Assembly (NCBI RefSeq): GCF_030848805.1
Contig: NC_092367.1
Coordinates: 8,835,019 to 8,899,018 of the forward strand
Reading direction: 5' to 3'
Source: Temnothorax longispinosus
Taxonomy: Eukaryota > Arthropoda > Insecta > Hymenoptera > Formicidae
DNA: 64,000 nt
The translations under genes and the position numbers were made by a program. Each line of letters begins with the position of its first letter. The stretch's first letter is position 1. Shown piece after piece: positions 23,535 to 35,500 of this stretch. The notes beneath the pieces are model-generated. The model searched no databases. It had not been told where the DNA came from and saw only the letters and a list, made by a program, of their open reading frames with translations.

Positions 23535-26500
23535 AGTGGGGATGCATGGCTTGTGGGGAAGGTACACGGCCGTTCAATGCACTTTTGTCTGCATTCGGTG
23601 TACCACAATACCGCGATAAAAGCATATCTGTCCACTGATCAAAATCCTCGAAATCCAGTATAATAAAAGACATAATAAAAAATAGATTTCCGATAAATAC
23701 CTAAAAAGCAATTTAAGGGAGTGTAATTTGAACAGATCATGTGAAATTTAAAGTGACAGTGATCGAGTATGTGTAACAGTTGAAGTAACAATTTGACATT
23801 TATAAGCGAGCACAATTAAACATATAATTATACGATTAAACAATTGTAAATTGTAATCAAATTATAATAATAACCAATAATAAGAAATAAGTTGAATTAT
23901 AATGCATCGACCTCTGTGAATGTTCTCAGACCGAAAAAAAAATGAAATTAATCGTGTTATTAATGATAGCGAATTGCATATTGCCGTGCACGCCGCGGGA
24001 TAAAATACGCCCTTGGTATTCAGGCTCCAGTAATTATTAACAATGATATATTGTTTATAGAATTGTTCATAATGACATTATATGTATTAACAAGATATTG
24101 ATCACGATATTCTAAATAAAATTTATATATCTTCGTAAAAACATTTAAACTTCAATATTAAGTTATTATTAAGTTATTAAGTTATTCAAAATTATAATTA
24201 TTAGATAAATATAATTAAATAATTAGATTTATTATTTATTTAATGCAACTTATTCTCAACAATCTCAACGTCTTCCTGCATTATTCCTTTTCATTGTTAT
24301 ACAATAAATTTTAATATTTAATGTTCAAAAATAATAACATCATCTTGTATGAGGAGGATATATGTATTTGTTTCTTTTTCCCACATTTAAAAATTCTGTA
24401 ATTATTTTATTAATTCGTTTATTTATTATTTCTTGCAGCTTGTAACTGTAACGGATACTCGGACAGGTGTTACTTCGACAGGGAACTCTATAAGTTGACC
24501 GGTCACGGAGGTCATTGCTTGGATTGTCGAGCGAATCGCGATGGCGCCAATTGCGAACGGTGTCGCGAAAATTATTATCAACGACCTGAGGATAACTACT
24601 GCATTGCATGCAACTGCAATGAGATTGGTAATGCTATAATAATCTTAAATCAAATAATTGCAATCATAAATTCGGTAATTTCTCAAAAGACTCCGCACAT
24701 ACCTTATGGAAATTGACTTTCGGTGAAATTGGCTGAAACTTTAGAAATAGTTTATGTGATCAAACGTTATAATAGGCAAAATTCAATAATCAACCGTTTA
24801 GGCGCTATCGTTCAAAAGTCAAAATGAAATGTTATTTCAGTACTATTGTAGTACAGTGGATTTCAGAAATAAATAGTTTATGTTATATTGATCGAAAGTT
24901 ATAATGGGCAAGATTCACAGTAATCGACTGTTTAAGGATGTATCACTGGTACAATCTTAGACAAAAGTGCATGAAATTTGAAATACTTGAATATCTACGC
25001 CTAACGCATAGTAAATCTAGATGTAAGATACTCAAATGATAGTAGGAGTCTTATTTTTACTCCTACAAAGGTATTTTTTACTTTACAAATGTTTTTTCCA
25101 GTATTATTTGCGATTTTTGTAATTTATGAGCCTAAACTTTTGGCAGTAAAAATGCCCTGATTTCAACTTTATAACGTCAAATTATTAATAAAATTAATAA
25201 TTAATAATTAATTATTAATTAATAATTAATTATCATTAATTATTAATTTATTTCTTTAAACGGTGTATAGTGAAGACAATTGAAACTTGACAGATAGTTT
25301 CATCTATTCGTATACTAGATGTACAAAAAAATTCAAAATATTGGTAGCGCTCCTTCAACATTTTTTTAGCTGTTTTATCCGTCAAAATCGTCTCTTCCCA
25401 TAAAAATACGTGTAAAATCAGTGAAAATTAAAATCGTTATATCTCAGCAACCGTTTAGTGGATTCGTTTCTACTTTTTTTGTAGCACATCAGGAAGACTA
25501 AAAGAACATTCTTACAAATTTTTATCCACTTGGTAGCGCTTTGAAAATAGGTGCAATACATCCTTAAGAGGATCCTGCCGTCTGTATTACCGACAAAAAG
25601 TTCTCGGTATAAAATCGACCGTCGTGGAAAGCATTAGCGCATATTATACTTTAACTTTGGAGAAGGATTTTTAAATCCATAAAGCCAATAAAAAGATATG
25701 CGTTTAATAAAAATGTCAGTATTACAGACGGCTTTAGGATTCAAATTACAATGTATTATTTTGCAGAATCGCACAACTTATTCTTTTTATTAATACAAAA
25801 ATATGTATTTATGTGAAAAAATATGTACATGCATGTATATACACACATATGTATGAATTATAACCACGAAACTAACCACGCTGTCATATCTCGGTCGCCA
25901 GTCGGGCTTCATATATGTGTGTATATACATGTATGTACATATTTTTTCACATAAATACATATTTTTGTATTAATAAAAGAATAAGTTGTGTGATTCTGCA
26001 GAATAATACATTGTAATCCACTGTCCCGCAATAGCACTAAAATTACACATTAGGCCTGTTCTTTTTAATTGAACTTCTTGCACGGTTTATTTTTTATCTC
26101 TTTCTTTTTACGTTGGAGAGAAAAAGAAAAAAGATGAATTGTGCAAGAAGTTCAGCTAAATAGAACAGACCTCTTATGTTTTACTTTTGAACACTCATAG
26201 CTTGATTTTATTGTGAATCTTAAGGTGCCAATTCATGGGACGCTGAAAAACAGCGTTGAGCGACGTCACGTGACATCACTATGATGCCAGCGTCAAGAAA
26301 GAGAAGTTGGATTTTTCCAACTTCAAGCGTCAAAGCCAAAGCAGCGCGAAGACGCCGAAATTTTGACGCTGTTTTCCTTTTCATGAATTTCAATTGACGC
26401 CGGCGTCAATTGTGGTCATGCGACCTTCTTGCCGCTGAAAATGAGCGTCGAGCGTCAGCATGAAAAGGCACCTTTACTCATTGTGACTTTTGATCAGCAT

Positions 26501-29500
26501 CATAAAAACCATCTATTTCTAAAATTTCAGCCAATTTCCAAGGTATGTGCGGGGTCCTTTAAATTAACATCACAGTTTTCCCTGATAAAAAAGGATAAAG
26601 AATTTTACTTTATATACCCCAAGGGGGCCTTAAAGGGCGTTTTGAAGGGACCCCGTACCCAACCCTAACCTTCAATTCATCCTACTACCTTACTCTTTCC
26701 TACTTTCCTACTTTGGACCAACGGTTTAACGTCTCTTCCGAAAGACGGAGCCCAGTTTTCTCCGCATCTGCACGGAGGGGCGGGCGCGGTTTTTTCGGAA
26801 AAAACTTTTCCATGATTCATGGCTCTAGTGGACTCGAACCTGGTTCCTCAGATTACGAGTCTGGCGCTCTACCACTAGACCACACCGCCGCCTTAGTTTT
26901 CCCTGATATAAATATAGATTAATTCTATCCTAAATCAAACTCTTTTATAATAGGATAATAAATTAAAATTTAATAAATGGTAGGTTCGAGAAGCTTGCAG
27001 TGCAACAGCGAGGGTAAATGCCAATGTAAACCTGGCGTAACAGGCGATAAATGTGATCGCTGTACGGCCAATTTCTACAATTTCGGCTCACAGGGCTGTA
27101 CCTCCTGCGAGTGCAGCTTGGCAGGGTCGGTAGACAACGTTCCCAACTGCGATACTGTCACGGGGGTTTGCGTCTGTAAAGAAAACGTCGAGGGAAAACG
27201 CTGCAGAGAGTTAGTCTTGTTATGCTTCAACTATTCAATCAAGCCATATCTTTTTGAGATAGAATATTAAATTAACCGACTCACACTTTAACATATTGAC
27301 TGCCAACTTATATTAAATGATAAACTTATAGCTTTTTGATTTTTTAGCTTACATTATTATTAAAAAATAGTTGAAATATTATATGTTTAGATTATATAGA
27401 ACTTCTCGCACATTTGCAATAACTATTCTTTGATTAGTGTGTAATCAATTTTCATTATCGCAAATTTTAATTTTATTTTTAATTAGGCTCTGTTGATTTT
27501 TCCTTCTGCTAAAAAATTGAAATCCACTAATTGAATGCCAAAATTGATTAGGTGTCGACCAGGTTTCTTCAATTTGGCAGTGGATAATGAGTTCGGCTGC
27601 ACTCCCTGTTTCTGTTACGGCCACTCCTCGGTCTGTCGGCCAGCGACCGGTTACTCGAAACTATTCATCGAGAGTATGTTCGTACGAGGAAACGAGCGCT
27701 GGTCCGCATCCGTAGCCAGTAATCCGATTCCGTTGCATTACGATGCATTGACGCAGACGGTTTCGGTTACCGCGCTTGACCGTGACAACGTATACTTCCT
27801 CGCGCCTGATAAATTTCTGGGAGACCAACGAGCGTCATACAATCAGGATATATCGTTCATACTGAGGATAGGGGAAACTGGTCCGGCTCCTACGGCACGC
27901 GATGTAATTTTAGAAGGTGGAAATGGCGAGCAAATCACGCAACCGATCTTTGGCCAGAAAAATCGTTTACCGACTGTTACAGTGAGTGTTTTTATCTTTA
28001 CTTCATTTTCTTACAGTATTGCATTAACATGTTTTATCTTTACAGCCTCAAGAATATCGGTTCAAGTTACACGAGCATGGCACTTACGGCTGGCAACCGC
28101 GATTATCTTCTCGTGCTTTCATGTCAATTTTGTCAAACTTGACCGCCATAAAGATCCGCGGGACTTATACGCATCAAGGCCGAGGATTTTTGGACGATGT
28201 GAAATTAGAGACGGCTCATCGTGGCGCAGCCGGCGAGCCGGCCGATTGGGTGGAACATTGTCAGTGTCCTCATGGCTACGTCGGTCAGTTTTGCGAGTCA
28301 TGCGCGCCCGGATTTCACCACGACCCGCCCAATGGTGGTCCCTTCGCCCTTTGCGTTCCTTGCAACTGCAATGGACATGCCGATATTTGCGAGGCTGAGA
28401 CTGGTAATTAAATTTTATTACATTATACGCTTTAAAGAGAGATAAATCAAACTAAACTCTAGAGATAAAGTAACTTTTTAGTTTTAATTCTTTGCGATTA
28501 TAATCTTCTGGAAAACGCGAAATTTGAATCAAATTTATTTATTATCGCATTATTTGTCAAATTACGTTCGTCTAATAACTTTAACGACTTTTCGAGCATA
28601 TCGCAAGTGTTTCGACTCTTGCTCTTATCTAATTTTTCTGAAAGGGTGATAAACTCACATAAATATAGGCATTTTAGAGTGTTTAATAATATTTCGAATA
28701 TGATATTTTTTCCCTACATTTTAGGGCAATGTATCTGTCAGCATAATACTGCAGGAAGCAATTGCGAGCTATGTAGTAGAGGATATTATGGTTATCCATT
28801 GAAAGGAACCTCGGACGATTGCAAACCGTGCCCTTGTCCCGACAATGGGCCTTGCATTCTTCTAGGCAACAATCCGGATCCTATCTGCTCCGAATGTCCT
28901 ATTGGCAGGACTGGTAAGTATATGTGTATAGTTTTTACAAATACCTTCTTCAAGTACTTTAACATAAGCATCTAAGATAAGCATCTATTAATATATCTAT
29001 AAAGATAGCGTCTATTAATATATTTCTTGCTTTTTTCTCTCTCTTTTTTTAATTGATTAAAGGTCATAAAATGTACGTTCTTGTGTAGGACCTAGATGTG
29101 AAACATGCTCCGATGGTTACTACGGGAATCCTGAAAGAGGTCTCGCTTGCCGTCCTTGCGATTGCAACAACAATATCGACTTAAATGCAGTTAGAAATTG
29201 TAATCACGAGACGGGAGAATGTCTTAAATGCGTCAATAATACAGCTGGCTTTCACTGTGAGGAATGTCTAGCCGGTAAATATAAATTGAGAACTATTTCA
29301 TAAAGATCCATTATATAATATTTCTTCCACAAATTTCTATAATATATAATATGTGTGTTCGATTATATTTTATATTGTTATGTTTTGTATAATAGGATAT
29401 TACGGAGACGCATTGTCGGATCGCAAGGAAGACGGGTGTAAGTTGTGTCAGTGTTATCCACCGGGTACTTTGGAACTTGAGGATGGAAGAATCGCGCCGT

Positions 29501-32500
29501 GCGATCAATTAACGGGACATTGCGTCTGTAAGCCGCACGTTATAGGTCGCAATTGCGATAAATGCGAGGAAGGCTATTACCATATTATGAGCGGGGAGGT
29601 AAAGTCTGCTAAATTAAAATAAAAGAATAGAGATAATTTAATGATAACTGATACAATGAATTATCAAGTTATTGATCAAATAACACTTTAACTAACGTGT
29701 TGTTTATTTCATGTACAAAAATTTGTATATTACTTCTTTTAAAATTGTTTTTAAATTGCCTTAGTAAAAGGTACATCTTTGTATCCCAGGGTTGCACGCC
29801 TTGTAACTGCGATTTGGAAGGTTCTTATAATCGCACTTGTGACCCGATAACAGGACAATGTCAGTGTCGACTTGGAATAACGGGTCAACATTGTGATGCC
29901 TGTGAACCCTATCAGTACGGATTTAGCCGTGAGGGCTGCAAGCCTTGCGATTGCGACAGTATCGGTTCCCAGGATTTGCAATGTGATGCAAACGGACAAT
30001 GTCCTGTAAGTATCTATACCTATATAAAATTAAATAATTCTGTACAAATGTAACAAAATGGGCAATTACTAGGATTTAAATTAAAATTACGTGTTTGCGC
30101 AGTTGTGGTATAAATCAAATCAACTGTAAATTTACATAAAAATTTTATTATTTTTTAGTTTTTATTTATTTATTTTTTTTTCACAATAAATTTGCTCCTT
30201 TTTATCTTTTGTTTAATACTTTTGACGATTGTCGGTAGTGCTTGACGAACGTTGAAGGCAGGCGTTGTGATCGCTGTAAGGAAAACAAGCATAACCGTCA
30301 GCACGGTTGTATTGACTGTCCCGATTGTTACAATCTTGTACAATCGGCAGTCAATGATCACCGACGACGTTTGGCTGAACTTGAAGATACCCTTTATAAG
30401 ATCAATAGCAGTCCAACTGTCATTAAGGATTCAGATTTCGAGAAGGAGCTCAAGAACGTACAAGATCGAGTAAAAACGTTATTGACTATCGCCAAGCGAG
30501 GATCCGGCAGTAAATATTATTAGTCATCTATTTTGAATTGGAAATTAGATAATAATTATATATAATTAAATAATGAAAAATTATCTAAAAATTATTAAAA
30601 TTATTTTAATGAAAACTATAAATGGTAAAACCCCTGTTTAGGGGAGGCAGCTCCTATAGCCTTGACATATATTATAAAGGTCACTCTCTTGAATAACCTT
30701 CAAAAAGTTTTACATTGTTCGCTCGTTCTTTATTAAAAATTTATTAATAAAAAATTTTTGAAAAATATAGTAGTTATTTTGAGTATTGAAAGGCATAAAC
30801 GACTAATATATATGTGGAAATATATGAATGAAGTCTTTTAAAACAATGAATCGTTAATATATTGAAGTCTTTTTGTTAAAGCAGAGAATAGTTGGTATAG
30901 AAAAGTATATATACAATTTTTTTATGTGTTAGAAAGCATGAATACAAAGTATGCTTTAACCATAATTGTATGATTATAATTGTAAATATTATTTATTGAA
31001 TGCGTGGGCAGGGGGGCTCCGCCCTTCCCCCTGCACTCCCACCCCGAAAAAACCAACCTAACCCGAATTATACAATGATAGACCTCATTTCGCCCTGTAA
31101 GCAGGGGTGAGGTAGGGTGGACCTCGTTTCGTGTGGATGGTTTTCTGGATAGCATTGTACTCTCCACGCAAAGCAAGATCCACCTCACCCTTGCTTTGCT
31201 TACAGGACGAAACTAGGTCTATTATTGTACGGTTCGGGTTTTCAACTTTCCACGAACCGAGATCCACCCCACTCACCCCTGCAGCAGGGGAAGGAGCGGT
31301 AGCCCCTTCCTCGCCTACATGTGTATTATCTATACACATATTAGCAAATTACTTTCCTTAGCATTGACACAAACTATTATATTTCTCAGTTACATTTGTT
31401 AATAACTTTTTAACAAACAACGGGCGACGACTAAAATCTTTTGAATGTTGTTCAGGGTCATGATCTTGACAACATATGACAACATATCAAGGTCATTGGA
31501 GCTGCCTCCCCTAAACAGGAGTTTTACCCTATAAATATTTAATATTGTGATTTTGCTTATATTATTGTAAAAGTGAAAGCTAATACCTTTATTAGGTGCG
31601 AATAAAACGTTAGTGGAACAGCTAGGCGAGCTGCGTGAGCAATTAAATACGATTGACAAGATCTATCAAACTGTGGACGTGACGGCGAATGATGCACGCG
31701 ATATAACTGAGGAAGGTTTGACGAATATCGACGAGGCAGAGAAAGTTTTGGATAAAATCTACGAGCAACTAACGGTAAATAAAATTTTGCTCCTTTATAA
31801 CAATTTCAGATATTGACTGTACATTGTAAAAGATTATGTAGGAATATATTATTTTGTAACATAATATACTTGTTAACGCATATAAGCTGCAAAATTTTCT
31901 TTACATATATGTTCTCTTATTTCTTCCTTTTTTCTATTTCTAAAAGCTATTCGAAAGATTCGATTATAACTTCATGAATAACTCTTATTTTAAATTTATT
32001 AAGTTATATATTAACTAATTTATAATTTTATGATGAATGACAGGAGGCGGAAGATTACTTGGGTACAGATGGAGCGAGCGCTTTAACTTCGGCAAAATTG
32101 CGCGCTGAGCAAGTCGGCCAGCAGAATCAACAGATGACATCGATCGCACAGGAGGCGCGTCTACTCGCTGAAGTGTATGTATTTTGCATTATAAATATGT
32201 TAACCTTCCATGTGCATATGTGGGTCTACGGCGTCCGAGCCAAATTGCTCGTAACTGTAAAACTTGCAAGCATGCCAGAGAATATTAAATAAACGATATT
32301 TATCAAAATAAACTATAAAATCTTCAACTACAATGTAGACAGATATTTTGTGATTTTTTTCAGATTTTTTTAAATATTTTAGATAGGGAAAAATAGCGTC
32401 AAACGTGACACCCAAATATGTACTAGGAAGGTAACGAAAAATATACGGAGGGTTAATAAAAAAAAAAAAGAATTTTTCCGGAGAGTTAATTGCAATTTCC

Positions 32501-35500
32501 ATTTTGTTATTTGTATTAATAAAATAGTTTTCTTCTATTCTATAGATCTTTTTAAAGATAAAAGTGAAGAATTATTTATAAATTATTATTAAATAAATTT
32601 CTTCAAATTACTATTATATGTATATACCGAAAAGTTTTTAGTGATTATATTGTTATAATATTATATAATATTGTTATTCAATATTGGGATTCTATTTTTT
32701 TAGAAATACAAACGAAGCCAAGAAGCTTCATATGCTGGCGGAGCAGGCGCGAGACACGACATTGGAGGCTTACAATCTCGCAAAACAAACGATATCGAAA
32801 TATTCCAATATAACGTTAGTAATATTTTCTTTTTTCTCTATATCATTTCTAATTCAAATAGGAAACGGCTAATGCGAGTCAGCGCGGGACTTGGTGCGCG
32901 ATAAAAACAAATAATTTAAAACAAAGTTAATTTAAACGAACTGGGGCGGTACATCTGTCAAAGAATAACGCAGGTGTCCTAAGGCCAGCTCAGCTCCGTT
33001 TAAATTAACTTTGTTTTAAATTATTTGTTTTTATCGCGCACCAAGTCCCGCGCTGACTCGCATTAGCCGTTTCCTATTTGTTTTTGACCTTTTCACGAGT
33101 CTAACATTCTTATCATTTCTAATTATTTATAATATTTAAAATTTATAAATATTATTTATTTATTTAATTTATTAATTTGTAATTACTATTTAATATTTTC
33201 GATCTTCTAATATAATCTGTATACGTAAAGCATTAAAAAAGAGATTCTGTAGGGATGAAATAAGAGATCTGGAGAACAAGTTGGCGCAATTGGAGGATCG
33301 TATGGACGAAGTGAGGAATCTCACTGCCATCGCAGCTACCAAGTCCTCAGCTGTTTCTCAGGAAGCGTTAGATTTGCTAATTCTCGATTTAACACTTCCT
33401 CCAGTCGATATCGAGCAATTGCGACAGCAAATAGAAAGCGTTAGCAGTGTGGTAATTATGATGTTATAAATAACTACACAGGTTTTATATATATAATATA
33501 TATATATATATATCGGTAACGAAAAACTATACACATCATGACACTCCCCGGAAAATTTTACCCCTATTTTATATACTTTTGGTAAAAATTCGGTCGAATA
33601 GTTTAAGAGTGTATAAAGAACACATACAGACATACAGACATTCTATTTTATATATATATATATACATACAGAATTATAATATATGAATTTGCGTCAAAAA
33701 GAACTAATCTAACTGACAATAGAAAAGCTCTCAAGCTATACAATCAATATCATTAACCCGTTGACTGTGTATGACGGCTATAGCCGCAAAAATAAAAGTA
33801 GCCAAGAGTGTGTATGACGACTATAGCCGCAACGTAGAAAACAACAAAGTAAAACTTTCTGAATTTGCTTGAAACTTGTTACTCGGGGGTTTCTGGGGTC
33901 GCTGATTACTAATCCGAAGTCAGATGTACAAAATTCAAAATGGCGGATCAAAATTACAAAAAAAAGGTCTGATTTTCATGAAATTCGGTACCCTTATGTT
34001 TTTTGGGTCTCTGAATCCGAATATAAAGTCAGATTTTCAAAATTCAAAATAATAATAATAAAATTTCGTCTATTTTTTGTAATTTTGATCCGCCATATTG
34101 GACCCGCCATTTTGAATTTTGTAAATCTGACATCATATTCGGATTCGGAGACCCAAAAAACATAAGGGTATCAAGTTTCATAATAATCCGATGAACTTTT
34201 TTTTCAACACACTTTTGGCCCAAATAGTAAAATTCTCTTACACAACCAATGGGTTAATTGAGGAAGAATAGGGGATTTTAATGCTCCAATGAAGACTGTA
34301 TTTTAAAGTCCGACAAAAAATCGGCGCGCAGTTTACTAGGTTGGAAAAATCTGTGTACTTGGACATACAAAAGAATTTATTATTGCATATTTCTCACTTT
34401 AATAACGACGTGTTGCTCTTATTTTCCTTATGTAATGACATTGATTGTAATCTAACTGATCTCAAAATCTAAGAAATAATATAAAGGTTAATGCTAATAC
34501 AAAATCTAAATAATCTATGTGTTATAAAATAGAGCTTGCAGATCAAAGAGCAAGCGCAACTCTTATTGGAGCAAAACGAAAATCTTATGAATGAAATGGT
34601 TGATAAAGTTAGAAGGAGCGAAGAACTTTTAGATAGAGCTCAAGATCAACAAGCCGCAACGGCCGAATTGTTAGCTGAATTGGATGAAGCCAACGAGACG
34701 GCAAATGATGCTGTCAAACGTGGCGATCAGACATTGAAAGAAGCTCAGGAAACCTTGAAGAAATTAGGAGGTAAGTTCTGTGAAAAAATGTAGAAATTTT
34801 TTATTCTATGAAATTAGACAAACGGAGAAACTCATGAATTTTTCAAAATTTTTTTCTTTAAGAAACTTTATTCTGATATTTATATTGTATTAGAATTTGA
34901 TGCTGAAGTGCGACGTGAACGTGTTAAGGCTCAGAGCGCCTTGCAGGATATCCAAAAGATTGAAGACTTGATTACTAACGCTAGTGCAAAAGCTAGAGAG
35001 ACGGAGAGAGTGCTAAATGGTTCGGAAGGTAACGCTAAAAGTGCACGCGAAATTGCGCAAAATGCTCAGGTAAAATAGTTAAAATTAATTTTTATTTAAA
35101 AAACTAAATTATTATATAGGTATAATGAAGTTATTACATTTTTCTTTCTTAACGAAAACACTATACTATAACTTATATATCTTTTATTTTTATTTTTTCA
35201 ATACTTATTTGGTGATACTTATTTTCATTCTTATATTTATCTTATTATATTATACGTTATTTTTTTTCATTACATGTAAATGATATTATCATTATATATA
35301 CATATTAGTATGTTATAATATTATAATTATTACATATTATTTCTACAGACTTACGCGGATAGAGCGAGCACTAACGCGAATGACATCAGAATGGAAGCAA
35401 ATAAAACTAAAATTGAAGCTCTACGACTTGGAAATGAAGCCGAGAAGTTACATCTTCGAGTTGACACTACGGATTCCATGATCAAACAATATGAGATTCA

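Noticed and set aside
23376..23673. Overlapping frames on both strands around 23.5 kb
   Set aside because: They are poly-(Arg-Glu) or poly-(Ser-Leu) translations of a (TC)n microsatellite within a LanB2 intron.
26821..26892. A functional tRNA-Thr(CGT) gene
   Set aside because: The acceptor stem and T stem do not pair, despite good A and B boxes.
28119..28301. Minus-strand and alternative-frame ORFs over LanB2 exon 9
   Set aside because: They are shadows of the laminin coding exon, which aligns to the LIV/LE domains in the chosen frame.
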